Of a stretch of DNA of 64,000 nt, positions 15,567-23,382 are shown piece after piece (positions within the stretch are counted from its first letter, which is position 1; each line of letters opens with the position of its first letter). Origin of the DNA: Nocardioides sp. JS614. Its GTDB lineage: Bacteria > Actinomycetota > Actinomycetes > Propionibacteriales > Nocardioidaceae. The position numbers were made by a program, and so were the translations under genes. A model generated the notes under the pieces. That model searched no databases and had not been told where the DNA came from. It saw only the letters and a list, made by a program, of their open reading frames with translations. The stretch is taken from the NCBI RefSeq assembly GCF_000015265.1, contig NC_008699.1:3534001-3598000 (forward strand). The letters are read 5' to 3'.

Positions 15567-16133
15567 ATGCGCCTCGGACGCCTCGCCGCACCCCTCCTCG
15601 CCCTGGCCCTGGTCGCCACGCTGACCACGGCGGCCGACGCCCGGGACGATCGCTGGGTCTTCTACACCAAGGACAAGACCTACTACACCTCCCCGTGGTT
15701 CCAGGGCGCGCACCGGATCATGATCCCGTTCGGCTGCACCCGCGCCCCGTACTACTCCCCCGACCCGCGCTGCCGCGACGACCGCGGGTTCCACCACGGC
15801 ATCGACGTCGCGATGCCCTGCGGGACGCCGCTCTACGCCCGGTTCCGGCTCCGGGTGCTCCCGCACGACTCGCTGGGGTCGGCGTACGGCGACAACCCGG
15901 TGCTGCTGCGCAACCGCAAGAAGGGCTTCGACCTGGTCATCGGCCACACCCGCAGGGTCTACGTGCGACCCGGCGACATGGTCAAGAGGGGCACCATGTT
16001 CGCCCGCGCCAACGACCGCGGTGCACCCGACGGATGCCACCTCCACTTCGAGAAGCGCGCGGTCCAGGGCGGCCTCTCGACGGCGGTCAAGCCGCGCCGG
16101 CTGCTCGCGCTGACCCCCAGGGAGAAGTCGTGA
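15567..16133 (+). CDS. Secreted M23 family peptidase-like protein
   Basis: The 188-residue preprotein has a signal peptide (RLAAPLLALALVATL, cleavage near ADA). Its LytM/M23 fold shows HHGIDVAMPCGTPLYA and HLHFEKRA; the His and Asp of the first motif and the HLH pair are the usual zinc ligands and base. M23 enzymes cut peptidoglycan crosslinks. Paired cysteines around GCTRAPYYSPDPRC may form a disulfide. ATG 15567 is seven bases after a TAGCGT box; a GTG at 15558 is an alternative. It starts right after the RNA ligase-like gene and overlaps the next by four bases. Confidence 0.85.
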   Translation: MRLGRLAAPLLALALVATLTTAADARDDRWVFYTKDKTYYTSPWFQGAHRIMIPFGCTRAPYYSPDPRCRDDRGFHHGIDVAMPCGTPLYARFRLRVLPHDSLGSAYGDNPVLLRNRKKGFDLVIGHTRRVYVRPGDMVKRGTMFARANDRGAPDGCHLHFEKRAVQGGLSTAVKPRRLLALTPREKS

Positions 16134-16399
16134 GCGAGGAGCGGGTGCTGCGCGCCTTCCTGACCGACGACGGCAGGCTGCACACCATCCCCGCCAAGCA
16201 CGCCAAGCTGCTGGTCGTGCTCGACCACCTCGCCCAGCGCTTCGAGCCCGGCGAGCGCTACCCCGAGGCGGAGGTCAACGCGGTGCTGCAGGAGTTCCAC
16301 CCAGACCACGCCGCGCTGCGCCGGTACCTCGTCGAGAACGGCTTCCTCACCCGCGAGGACGCCGTGTACTGGCGCAGCGGCGGGACGGTCGAGGTATGA
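16130..16399 (+). CDS. DUF2087 domain protein
   Basis: The 89-residue protein is a DUF2087 domain: FLTDDGRLHTIPAKHAKLLVVLDHLAQRFEPGERYPEAEVNAVLQEFHPDHAALRRYLVENGFL. This winged-helix-like module often follows ArsR-type regulators; here it stands alone and may bind nucleic acid. GTG 16130 overlaps the TGA of the peptidase gene, and its own stop overlaps the ATG of the pentapeptide gene, so the three genes are translationally coupled. Confidence 0.83.
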   Translation: MSEERVLRAFLTDDGRLHTIPAKHAKLLVVLDHLAQRFEPGERYPEAEVNAVLQEFHPDHAALRRYLVENGFLTREDAVYWRSGGTVEV

Positions 16400-16977
16400 G
16401 CGAGGACCTCCGCGACCTGGACTGGTACGCCGAGGACCTCGGCGCGGTCTCCTACGCCGGCGCCACATTCACCGACGTCGACCTGACCGAGTGCACCACC
16501 AAGGGCGCGACCTTCGAGAGCTGCACCTTCCACAACTGCCGCTTCAACTCCTCCACCCACATCGCGACCGCCTTCGTGGGCTGCGACTTCCGCCGCACCA
16601 GCTTCTTCGACGCGATGCTCGACGGGTGCAAGCTCACGGGCTCGACGTTCGCCCAATGCGTGCTGCGGCCGCTGTCCGTGCGCGGCGGCCAGTGGCTCGG
16701 CGTCTCGATGCGGGGCACCAACCTCTCCGGCCTGGTGCTCGACGACCTCGACCTGCGCGAGGCGGACCTGTCGATGTGCGACCTCACCGCCAGCTCGCTG
16801 CGCGGCGCCCGGCTCGCCGGGGCGACCCTGCGCGAGACGGTCCTGACCGAGGCGGACCTGCGCGGCGCCGATCTCGCCGGCGTCGACCTCAGGGTCGCCA
16901 CCCTGCGCGGCACCAGGCTGGACCTCGCCGGCGCCGTCCAGCTCGCCGAGCAGCACGGCGCGCTCGTCGAGCCGTAG
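16396..16977 (+). CDS. Pentapeptide repeat protein
   Basis: The 193-residue protein is built of A(D/N)LxX repeats through nearly its whole length, e.g. AGATFTDVDLTECTTKG near the start and ADLRGADLAGVDLRVATLRG near the end, forming a right-handed quadrilateral beta helix. Related proteins (MfpA/Qnr) mimic DNA and protect gyrase from quinolones, but most have unknown targets. The first half has less regular, Cys- and Phe-rich repeats. It overlaps the DUF2087 gene by four bases (ATGA). Confidence 0.83.
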   Translation: MSEDLRDLDWYAEDLGAVSYAGATFTDVDLTECTTKGATFESCTFHNCRFNSSTHIATAFVGCDFRRTSFFDAMLDGCKLTGSTFAQCVLRPLSVRGGQWLGVSMRGTNLSGLVLDDLDLREADLSMCDLTASSLRGARLAGATLRETVLTEADLRGADLAGVDLRVATLRGTRLDLAGAVQLAEQHGALVEP

Positions 16978-16986
16978 CCCGGCCGG

Positions 16987-17544
16987 TCAGCCCACGCGCT
17001 GGCGCAACCTGATCCCGTCCAGCACGAGCCCGAGCCCGAGCGCGAAGTCGGAGGTCTCGCGCGGCTGGTCGTCGATGGCGCCCGCGGACCCGGCCTGCAG
17101 GTGGGTCTGCTCGTCGGTCGCGTGGCCGAAGACGAAGTGCAGCAGCGTGCGCGCGGCCGTCGGCACCAGCACCGGGTCCAGCCCACCCTCGCGAAGGGCC
17201 ACGACCAGCTCGTCGTACGGCGCCGCCGCGCCCAGCCCGAAGGAGTACGCCGTGGCCACCAGCTCGGCGCCGTCGCGGTAGGCCAGCATCGCGTCGCGCA
17301 GCTCGCCGCAGACCGCGGCGACCCGGTCGTCCCATGCGTCCGGCCGGGGCCCGCTCGGCCCGCGCGCCAGCACCTCGTCGGCGACCGCGGCCAGCAGGGT
17401 CTGCTTGTTCGCGAAGTGGTGGTAGAGCGCGCTCGGCTGCACGCCGAGCTCCGCGCCGAGCCGCCGCATGGTCAGGTCCGCGAGCCCGTAGGCGTCCAGG
17501 ACCCCGACCGCCCGGTCGACGACGTCCGCGCGGTGGTAGCGCAT
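16987..17544 (-). CDS. bioQ: TetR-family biotin repressor BioQ
   Basis: The 185-residue TetR protein has an N-terminal HTH (LTMRRLGAELGVQPSALYHHFANKQTLL, residues about 25-52) and a TetR_C-like ligand domain. It is divergent from bioY-bioM-bioN, and the intergenic region contains TGAAC-N3-GTTCA, the form of BioQ box described in actinobacteria. I chose ATG 17544; the reading extending to 17616 would run through the operator. BioQ represses biotin synthesis and transport. It is expected to repress its own gene as well, given the operator position. Confidence 0.83.
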   Translation of the reverse strand: MRYHRADVVDRAVGVLDAYGLADLTMRRLGAELGVQPSALYHHFANKQTLLAAVADEVLARGPSGPRPDAWDDRVAAVCGELRDAMLAYRDGAELVATAYSFGLGAAAPYDELVVALREGGLDPVLVPTAARTLLHFVFGHATDEQTHLQAGSAGAIDDQPRETSDFALGLGLVLDGIRLRQRVG

Positions 17545-17607
17545 GTCACACCTCTCCTGGTCTCCTGGAGGCGAACACCCGTTGACCGCCCCTGTCACGA
17601 ACCCTAA

Positions 17608-17639
17608 CCTGAACACCGTTCACCTGACCACCGTTCAGG
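17608..17639. promoter_or_regulatory. Tandem BioQ-type operators
   Basis: TGAAC-ACC-GTTCA lies at 17610-17622, and a second weaker half-matched site CTGAC-CACC-GTTCAG at 17624-17638. The outermost CCTGAAC (17608-17614) and GTTCAGG (17633-17639) are also exact reverse complements. The block sits between the divergent starts of bioQ (17544) and bioY (17662), so two dimers could silence both directions. Confidence 0.75.
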
Positions 17640-17661
17640 TACGTGACCGAAGGATCAGAGC

Positions 17662-18285
17662 ATGACGATGGCCGAGACCGCCGACAGCACGACCGACAGC
17701 TCCGCCGCCGACGCCCCGGCCCGGCGCCACCGCTCCACGACGACCGATATCGCCCTGATCGCGGCGTTCGCCGCGCTGATCTCCGCCTGCGCCTACATCG
17801 GCGGCATCCCGGTCGGCGGCGGCCAGGTCGCGATCACCCTCCAGACCTTCGGGGTGATGCTCGCCGGCGCCCTCCTCGGCCCGTGGCGCGGCTTCCTCTC
17901 CGTCGCGCTCTACCTCGCCCTCGGCGCCGCCGGCCTGCCGGTGTTCTCCGAGCACAGCTCGGGTCTCGGCACCTTCAGCAGCGCGAGCGCCGGCTACCTC
18001 TGGTCGTTCCCGGTGGCCGCCCTGCTCACCGGCCTCCTGGTCCAGTACGCCGCCCGCAGCTACCGCACCAGCGCCCTCGCGGTCTTCCTGTGCGCGGTCC
18101 CCGGCATGGTGCTCAACCACGTCGCCGGCGTGGTGGGCATGAAGCTGTTCTTCGACATCTCCTGGCCCACCGCCTTCACCTACGACGCGCCGTTCTGGCT
18201 CGGGGACACCATCAAGATCCTGGTCGTCGCGCTGGTGGCCGCCGAGGTGCACCGCGCGTTCCCCCAGCTGCTGCGGCGGCGCTGA
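17662..18285 (+). CDS. bioY: Biotin transporter S component BioY
   Basis: This 207-residue membrane protein has six hydrophobic segments after a hydrophilic 25-residue start. It shows the BioY signatures ISACAYIGGIPVGGGQVAITLQTFGVMLAGALLGPWRG and YLALGAAGLPVFS. It is the biotin-binding S subunit of an ECF transporter in the cytoplasmic membrane. It is followed by the ATPase (start six bases after the stop) and the T component, so the whole ECF transporter is one operon under the BioQ boxes. Confidence 0.93.
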   Translation: MTMAETADSTTDSSAADAPARRHRSTTTDIALIAAFAALISACAYIGGIPVGGGQVAITLQTFGVMLAGALLGPWRGFLSVALYLALGAAGLPVFSEHSSGLGTFSSASAGYLWSFPVAALLTGLLVQYAARSYRTSALAVFLCAVPGMVLNHVAGVVGMKLFFDISWPTAFTYDAPFWLGDTIKILVVALVAAEVHRAFPQLLRRR

Positions 18286-18290
18286 CGTCC

Positions 18291-18983
18291 GTGCCGATCC
18301 AGTTCGACGCCGCCGGCCTCACGATCGAGGCACCCGACGGGGAGCGGGTGGTCCTCGAGCCGACGTCGGTGGAGCTCGTCGAGCAGCGGATCGGGATCAT
18401 CGGCGCGAACGGGTCGGGCAAGTCCACCCTGGCCCGGATGATCAACGGCCTGGTCGTCCCCTCGACCGGCCGGGTGCGCGTCGACGGATACGACGTCGCC
18501 GGTCAGGGCCGCGAGGTCCGGCGCCGGGTCGGCTTCTGCTTCACCGACCCGGCGGCCCAGCTGGTGATGCCGACCTGCGTCGAGGACGTCGAGCTGTCGC
18601 TGCGGCGCACGGTCAAGGACGCCCGGGCCCGGCACGACCGCGCGCTCGAGGTGCTCGGGCGCCACGGCCTCGCGGAGCACGCGGACGTGAGCGTGCACGC
18701 GCTCTCCGGCGGCCAGAAGCAGCTGCTCGCGCTCGCCGGGGTGCTCGCGGTCGAGCCGGCGGTGCTGGTCGCCGACGAGCCCACCACGCTGCTCGACCTG
18801 GCCAACACCCGCCGGGTCGCGGACCTGCTGTTCGGCCTGGACCAGCAGCTGGTGCTGGTCACCCACGACCTCGACCTGGCCCGCCGCTGCGACCGGGTGC
18901 TGGTGGTGGCCGACGCCGCGGTGCGGTACGACGGGCCCGCCGACGCCGCGGTCGACCACTACCTGGCGAGCGTGACGGCGTGA
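18291..18983 (+). CDS. bioM: ECF transporter ATPase BioM
   Basis: The 230-residue ABC ATPase has Walker A GANGSGKST (residues about 39-47), Q-loop region FTDPAAQLVMPT, signature LSGGQKQ (about 138-144), and Walker B VLVADEPTTLLD. The order bioY-bioM-bioN makes it the biotin ECF ATPase rather than a cobalt one. GTG 18291 follows the bioY stop closely, and its TGA overlaps the GTG of bioN. Confidence 0.92.
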   Translation: MPIQFDAAGLTIEAPDGERVVLEPTSVELVEQRIGIIGANGSGKSTLARMINGLVVPSTGRVRVDGYDVAGQGREVRRRVGFCFTDPAAQLVMPTCVEDVELSLRRTVKDARARHDRALEVLGRHGLAEHADVSVHALSGGQKQLLALAGVLAVEPAVLVADEPTTLLDLANTRRVADLLFGLDQQLVLVTHDLDLARRCDRVLVVADAAVRYDGPADAAVDHYLASVTA

Positions 18984-19594
18984 GCAACCCGCTGCTCGTC
19001 GGCGTCTACCAGCCCGGCACCAGCGTGCTGCACCGACTCCCGGTCGGGGCCAAGATCGGCGGCCTGGCCGTGCTGTCGCTGACGATCGTGCTGGTGCGCG
19101 ACGCGCGGGCCGCGGTCGTCCTCCTGGCGGTCGCGCTGGCCCTGGCGGTCCTGGGCCGGGTCGGCCTGCGAATGCTGGCCCGGACCACCCGGGCGGTGCT
19201 GATCGTCGCGGTCATCGCGGCCGCACTGCAGTGGTGGGTCAGCGGGCCCGCGAAGGCGGTGGAGACCCTCCTCGACCTGATCTCGCTGGCCCTGGCGGCG
19301 ATCGCCGTCTCAGCCACGACGCCGGTCAACGCGATCCTCGACGCCCTGGTCCGCTGGATCTCGCCGCTGCGCCGGGTCGGCGTCGACCCGGACCGGGTCG
19401 CGCTCACCATCGGCCTGGCCATCCAGGCACTGCCCGGCACGGTCGCCCTGGCGCTGGAGACCCGGGATGCCGCCCGGGCCCGCGGACTGGGCCGCCACCC
19501 GCGCGCCTACCTCACGCCGTTCGTGATCCGGGTGGTCGCGCGCGCCCACGAGACCGGTGACGCACTGCACGCCCGGGGCGTCGGGGACGACTGA
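18980..19594 (+). CDS. bioN: ECF transporter T component BioN
   Basis: The 204-residue membrane protein has about five hydrophobic segments and the EcfT coupling motifs with Ala-Arg-Gly signatures (RDAARARGLGRHPRAYL and ALHARGVGDD), which contact the ATPase. GTG 18980 overlaps the bioM stop by four bases. It ends shortly before the convergent Fe-S regulator gene. Confidence 0.9.
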   Translation: MSNPLLVGVYQPGTSVLHRLPVGAKIGGLAVLSLTIVLVRDARAAVVLLAVALALAVLGRVGLRMLARTTRAVLIVAVIAAALQWWVSGPAKAVETLLDLISLALAAIAVSATTPVNAILDALVRWISPLRRVGVDPDRVALTIGLAIQALPGTVALALETRDAARARGLGRHPRAYLTPFVIRVVARAHETGDALHARGVGDD

Positions 19595-19625
19595 CGCCCC
19601 CGGCTGGACATCACGGCTGGCAGCG

Positions 19626-20312
19626 CTAGGACTCGCGGCTGCGCACCTTCACGCAGCACAACCCCTCCTCGGGGTCGAGCACCGCGTCCAGGGACTGACA
19701 GCCCAGCCCCTCGATGACGCCGTTGACCAGGCCGAGGTTCATGCCGCACACCAGCTCGACGTGGTCGCGGGCGAGCCGGTCGAAGGGACAGTTGGACAGG
19801 CTGAGGGTGTCGCCGTCCTGGTGCGGCTCGTAGCCGTGCTCGGCCAGCACCGCCGCCGTCCGCTCCAGGTCGTCGCCGGCGCTCACCTCGCTGGCGGCGG
19901 CCATCACCTGGCCGCGGGCCTCGGCCACGGCCAGGACCGAGTCCTGGACCGAGGAGCCCGCGCGGGCCGCCTCGTCGATCGCGGTGGCGAGCACGTCGCC
20001 GGCCAGGTCGTAGTGCCGCTCCGGCAGCGAGACGGACACCTCGCGGTCCGCCCGACGGTAGAGCTTCGAGGGACGACCGGCGCCCGGGCCCGACCGACCG
20101 GAGAGCCGTCGGTACTCGACCTCGAGGAGGCCCTCGTCGACGAGCCGGTCGAGGTGGAACTTCGCCGAGTGCAGCGGCAGCTCGCAGGCCGCGGCGGCCT
20201 GCTCGCGGCTGATCGGCTCGGCCTGGGCCGCGGCGTACAGGTAGAGGGCGCGGCGGGCCGGCTCCATCAGTGCTCCGACCCCGCTGACGGCGGTCACGAA
20301 GTCCTCGTTCAC
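19626..20312 (-). CDS. HTH regulator with SufR-like four-cysteine Fe-S motif
   Basis: The 228-residue protein has an N-terminal winged HTH (ISREQAAAACELPLHSAKFHLDRLVDEGLLEVEY, residues about 32-66) and a helical middle. Its C-terminal domain has four spaced cysteines: NCPF, then 13 residues to VCGM, 15 to GLGC, and 13 to LCC. SufR-type repressors hold a [4Fe-4S] cluster with C-x12-C-x13-C-x14-C, so the spacing here is close but not identical. GTG 20312 has GGAGG just upstream. It is divergent from the DoxX-folE-reductase operon, with a perfect inverted repeat between them. I infer a redox, NO or iron sensor of that operon. Confidence 0.78.
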   Translation of the reverse strand: MNEDFVTAVSGVGALMEPARRALYLYAAAQAEPISREQAAAACELPLHSAKFHLDRLVDEGLLEVEYRRLSGRSGPGAGRPSKLYRRADREVSVSLPERHYDLAGDVLATAIDEAARAGSSVQDSVLAVAEARGQVMAAASEVSAGDDLERTAAVLAEHGYEPHQDGDTLSLSNCPFDRLARDHVELVCGMNLGLVNGVIEGLGCQSLDAVLDPEEGLCCVKVRSRES

Positions 20313-20344
20313 CGGCCTCCTCCTCACTCGCTCTGCGTCGCGGC

Positions 20345-20374
20345 GGATTGATCCTATCTCTAGCGGATCAATCC
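20345..20374. promoter_or_regulatory. Perfect 10-bp inverted repeat operator
   Basis: GGATTGATCC (20345-20354) and GGATCAATCC (20365-20374) are exact reverse complements separated by ten bases, i.e. centre-to-centre about two helical turns. The right arm ends one base before the TTGACA of the operon promoter. It is the likely binding site of the divergent SufR-like protein. Confidence 0.75.
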
Positions 20375-20375
20375 A

Positions 20376-20404
20376 TTGACAAAAGAACATACCCTCTCTA
20401 ACGT
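20376..20404 (+). promoter_or_regulatory. Consensus promoter of the DoxX-folE operon
   Basis: TTGACA (20376-20381), a 17-base spacer and TAACGT (20399-20404) give a near-consensus SigA-type promoter. Transcription would start near 20411, leaving a short leader with GGAG at 20426. The perfect -35 box is unusual in this window. Confidence 0.7.
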
Positions 20405-20437
20405 CGCATTTACAGTCCTTTAGAACGGAGCATGGCG

Positions 20438-20878
20438 ATGACCCACACACCCGATACCGGCACGCGCACGAGCGACGTGACCACAACTGCCCTCGACCCC
20501 GGTGCCCACCGCGCCTACCTGCTGCTGCGCACCGTGTTCACCATCGCCCCCATCGCGTTCGGCCTCGACAAGTTCCTCGGCTGGCTGACCGACTGGGACG
20601 ACTACCTCGCCCCCTGGATCAACGACATCGTGCCCGGTTCGGCGCACGACGCGATGCTGATGGTCGGCGTCATCGAGGTCGTCGCCGGCGTCCTCGTGGC
20701 GCTCGCCCCCCGCCTCGGCGGGTACGTCGTCGCGCTGTGGCTGGCCGGCATCATCGTCGACCTGGTGTCGATGCAGGACTACTACGACATCGCGCTGCGT
20801 GACTTCGGCCTGTTCGTCGCGGCCCTGGCGCTGGCCCAGCTCGCCGCCACCCACGCCCGCAAGGGCGGACTCTGGTGA
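20438..20878 (+). CDS. DoxX-like four-helix membrane protein
   Basis: The 146-residue protein has a polar N-terminus and about four membrane segments, with LLRTVFTIAPIAFGLDKFLGWLTDW in the first, a DoxX/SURF4-like pattern. Trp and Asp residues at the membrane edge (TDWDDYLAPWIND) are prominent. ATG 20438 is eight bases after GGAG; ATG 20432 would be too close. It is the first gene of a tightly coupled operon with folE (4-base overlap) and the FAD reductase. Probably a quinone- or redox-linked membrane partner; unproven. Confidence 0.75.
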   Translation: MTHTPDTGTRTSDVTTTALDPGAHRAYLLLRTVFTIAPIAFGLDKFLGWLTDWDDYLAPWINDIVPGSAHDAMLMVGVIEVVAGVLVALAPRLGGYVVALWLAGIIVDLVSMQDYYDIALRDFGLFVAALALAQLAATHARKGGLW

Positions 20879-21534
20879 GCCAGCTGGTGACCCAGCCGTT
20901 GAACCAGCCGTTGAGCCACGCCGCCAGCGAGGCCCGGGCCCGCTGGCGGCCGCGGGTCTCGCAGCCCGCGGCCGAGGTCGACCTGGTCGCGGCCGAGAGT
21001 GCCGCCAGCGACCTGCTGCGCGCCCTCGGCCTGGACATCGAGACCGACGAGATGGTCGAGACCCCGCGCCGGCTGGTGGCGGCGTACCACGAGCTGCTCA
21101 CCGGCCCCGACGTCGACCTGACGACCTTCCCCAACACCGAGGGCTACGATGAATTGGTGCTGGTGGCCAACATCCCCGTGCGCTCGGTGTGCGAACACCA
21201 CATGCTGCCCTTCGTGGGTGTCGCCCACGTCGGCTACCTGCCCGACGAGCGGATCCTGGGACTCTCGAAGTTCGCTCGACTCGTCGAGCTCGTCGCCCGC
21301 CGTCCGCAGACCCAGGAGCGGCTGACCACCGAGGTCGCCGATCACCTGACCACGCACCTCCAGCCGCGTGGCGTCGGCGTCGTCATCGAGGCCGAGCACA
21401 CCTGCATGAGCCTGCGCGGCGTGCGCGCCCAGGGCACCCGCACGGTCACCTCCGCGCTGCGCGGGACCCTGCGGGACCACGCCGCCCGCGCCGAGTTCCT
21501 GTCGCTGGCCCGCGAGCAGGGGGCCCGGCCGTGA
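20875..21534 (+). CDS. folE: GTP cyclohydrolase I
   Basis: The 219-residue protein has the FolE catalytic core: VRSVCEHHMLPFVGVAHVGYLP with the zinc ligands Cys and His, and the third ligand in EAEHTCMSLRGV. It converts GTP to dihydroneopterin triphosphate, the first step to folate and biopterin. GTG 20875 overlaps the upstream stop, and the downstream gene overlaps its stop. No other folate genes are nearby and the operon has a SufR-like regulator. This suggests a specialised or secondary copy rather than the housekeeping folate enzyme. Confidence 0.92.
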   Translation: MSQLVTQPLNQPLSHAASEARARWRPRVSQPAAEVDLVAAESAASDLLRALGLDIETDEMVETPRRLVAAYHELLTGPDVDLTTFPNTEGYDELVLVANIPVRSVCEHHMLPFVGVAHVGYLPDERILGLSKFARLVELVARRPQTQERLTTEVADHLTTHLQPRGVGVVIEAEHTCMSLRGVRAQGTRTVTSALRGTLRDHAARAEFLSLAREQGARP

Positions 21535-22709
21535 GTGGACGAATCGTCATCGTCGGCGGCGGTCTTGCCGCTGGGACCGCCGCCGCGGCTCTTCGCGACG
21601 CGGGGTACGACGGCGACGTCGTGCTCCACGCCGCGGAGCCGCACCTGCCCTACGAGCGTCCGCCGCTGTCCAAGGGTTACCTCGCCGGGGACGCCGAGGC
21701 CGACAGCATGCTCGTCCACCCGGCGTCCTGGTATGCCGAGAACGACGTCGAGGTGCGCACCGGCTCCCGGGTCGAGCGGATCGACGCCGACGGCCACACG
21801 GTCACCGCCGGTGGGGCGACCGAGTCCTTCGACCGACTGCTGATCGCCACCGGCGCCTCCCCGCGCCACCTGGCCGTCGCGGACGAGAGCGGCGCGCCGG
21901 TCGCCTACCTGCGCACCCGCGAGGACAGCGACCGGCTCCGCTCGGTGCTGTCCCCCGGCCACCGGATCGCGATCCTCGGTGGCGGCTTCCTCGGTCTCGA
22001 GGTCGCCGCGGCGGCCCGCACCGCCGGGGCGGACGTCACCGTGCTCGAGGCGCTCGACCAGCCGCTGCTGCGGGTGCTCGGCCCCGAGATGGGCGCGATG
22101 TTCGCCGACCTGCACCGCGAGCACGGCGTGGACCTGCGCCTGGGCGCCAAGGTCACCGGCTTCGACGGCGACGGGCGCACGGCGCGGCTCACCGTGGAGG
22201 GCTCCCCCGACGTCGATGCCGACCTGCTCGTCATCGGCATCGGCGCCAGCCCCGACGTCGCCCTCGCGGAGGCGGCCGGTCTGGCGGTCGACAACGGCAT
22301 CCTGGTCGACGAGCGGATGCGCGCCTCACGCCCGGACATCTACGCCGCGGGCGACGCGGCCCGGGCCCACCACCCCGTGCTGGGACGGTCGATCCGGGTC
22401 GAGCACTGGGACAACGCCATCCGCCAGGGGCGGGTCGCCGGGCGCGCCATGGCCGGCGACGAGGATGCGGTGGCGACCGACCTGCCGTACTTCTTCACCG
22501 ACCAGTACGACCTCGGCATGGAGTACGTCGGCGACGTCGGCCCGGAGGGCTACGACGAGGTGGTGATCCAGGGCGACCTCGCGAAGCGGGTCTTCAAGGC
22601 CTTCTGGGTCGCGGGCGGCAAGGTCGTCGCGGCGATGCAGGCCAACGACTGGGACGCCAGCGACTCGCTGCGCCCGGCCATCGGGAAGAGCCTGGCCGAG
22701 ATCTCGTAG
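21531..22709 (+). CDS. NAD(P)/FAD-dependent ferredoxin or rubredoxin reductase
   Basis: The 392-residue flavoprotein has an FAD motif IVIVGGGLAAGTAAAALRDAG at the N-terminus. Next come ERPPLSKGYL, LLIATGASPR, a second dinucleotide motif IAILGGGFLGLEVAAAARTAG (about 141-161), and YAAGDAA near residue 272. This is the ferredoxin/rubredoxin reductase (BphA4/ThcD-like) family without a redox-active disulfide. It overlaps folE by four bases. Its electron acceptor is not encoded nearby. In this operon it may recycle an oxidised pterin or serve an Fe-S partner, which is speculative. Confidence 0.85.
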   Translation: MSGRIVIVGGGLAAGTAAAALRDAGYDGDVVLHAAEPHLPYERPPLSKGYLAGDAEADSMLVHPASWYAENDVEVRTGSRVERIDADGHTVTAGGATESFDRLLIATGASPRHLAVADESGAPVAYLRTREDSDRLRSVLSPGHRIAILGGGFLGLEVAAAARTAGADVTVLEALDQPLLRVLGPEMGAMFADLHREHGVDLRLGAKVTGFDGDGRTARLTVEGSPDVDADLLVIGIGASPDVALAEAAGLAVDNGILVDERMRASRPDIYAAGDAARAHHPVLGRSIRVEHWDNAIRQGRVAGRAMAGDEDAVATDLPYFFTDQYDLGMEYVGDVGPEGYDEVVIQGDLAKRVFKAFWVAGGKVVAAMQANDWDASDSLRPAIGKSLAEIS

Positions 22710-22710
22710 G

Positions 22711-23367
22711 TCACCCGGAGTAGGGGATCTCGGAGCGCCACCCGTCCTCGTCCTGGCGGGCGGCGGCGAGGATCGCCTCGGCGACCCGGTCGGGCGTGAA
22801 CGGGCCCTCCTTCGCCAGCGTGCCGCGCACCGTGACCGAGACCGCGCGGATGCCGTCGGGTGCCAGGGTGGCGTCGAGGCTGTGCACGAGGTTGCGCAGG
22901 CCGGCCTTCTGCACGCCGAGCGAGGCGGCCCGGTGCCACGGCTTGTCGGCGGCCATGCTGCCGGTGGCGGTGACGCGGCCGCCGGCGGACAGGAACGGTC
23001 GGGCCGCCTGGACCGCGACCAGGAGCGCGCCGACCCCGAGCGTGACGTCCTCGAGCAGCTCGGGGACGGTCAGCTCCAGCGGGTCCTTCTCCCGGAACGC
23101 GCTGGGGTTGAAGTGCAGCACGTCGATCCGCCCCGTGTGCTCGCCGATCCGCCGGATCGCGGCGCCGGCGGCCTCGGCGTCGGTGATGTCGACGACCGCG
23201 TGGCCGACGGTGGCGCCGAGCTCCTCGAGCTCGTCGGCGAGCCGCTGCAGCTGCTCCTCGTCGATGCCGAGGAGGCCGGCGTCGTACCCGTCCCGGGCGA
23301 ACGCGCGCGCCACCGACCCACTCACGCCCGGGCCTGCACCCACCACCACGATCACCGGTCTGCTCAT
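22711..23367 (-). CDS. Short-chain dehydrogenase-like protein lacking the catalytic Tyr
   Basis: The 218-residue protein has the SDR cofactor motif VVVGAGPGVSGSVARAFARDG and a Ser in VTATGSMAA. Where YxxxK is expected it reads LGVQK (in AASLGVQKAG), so the Tyr is replaced by Leu while the Lys is kept. It may bind NAD(P) without standard dehydrogenase chemistry. ATG 22... at 23367 is preceded by TAGGGT six bases upstream (leaderless). It converges with the reductase gene. Confidence 0.8.
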   Translation of the reverse strand: MSRPVIVVVGAGPGVSGSVARAFARDGYDAGLLGIDEEQLQRLADELEELGATVGHAVVDITDAEAAGAAIRRIGEHTGRIDVLHFNPSAFREKDPLELTVPELLEDVTLGVGALLVAVQAARPFLSAGGRVTATGSMAADKPWHRAASLGVQKAGLRNLVHSLDATLAPDGIRAVSVTVRGTLAKEGPFTPDRVAEAILAAARQDEDGWRSEIPYSG

Positions 23368-23382
23368 GGGCTCACCCTAGGC

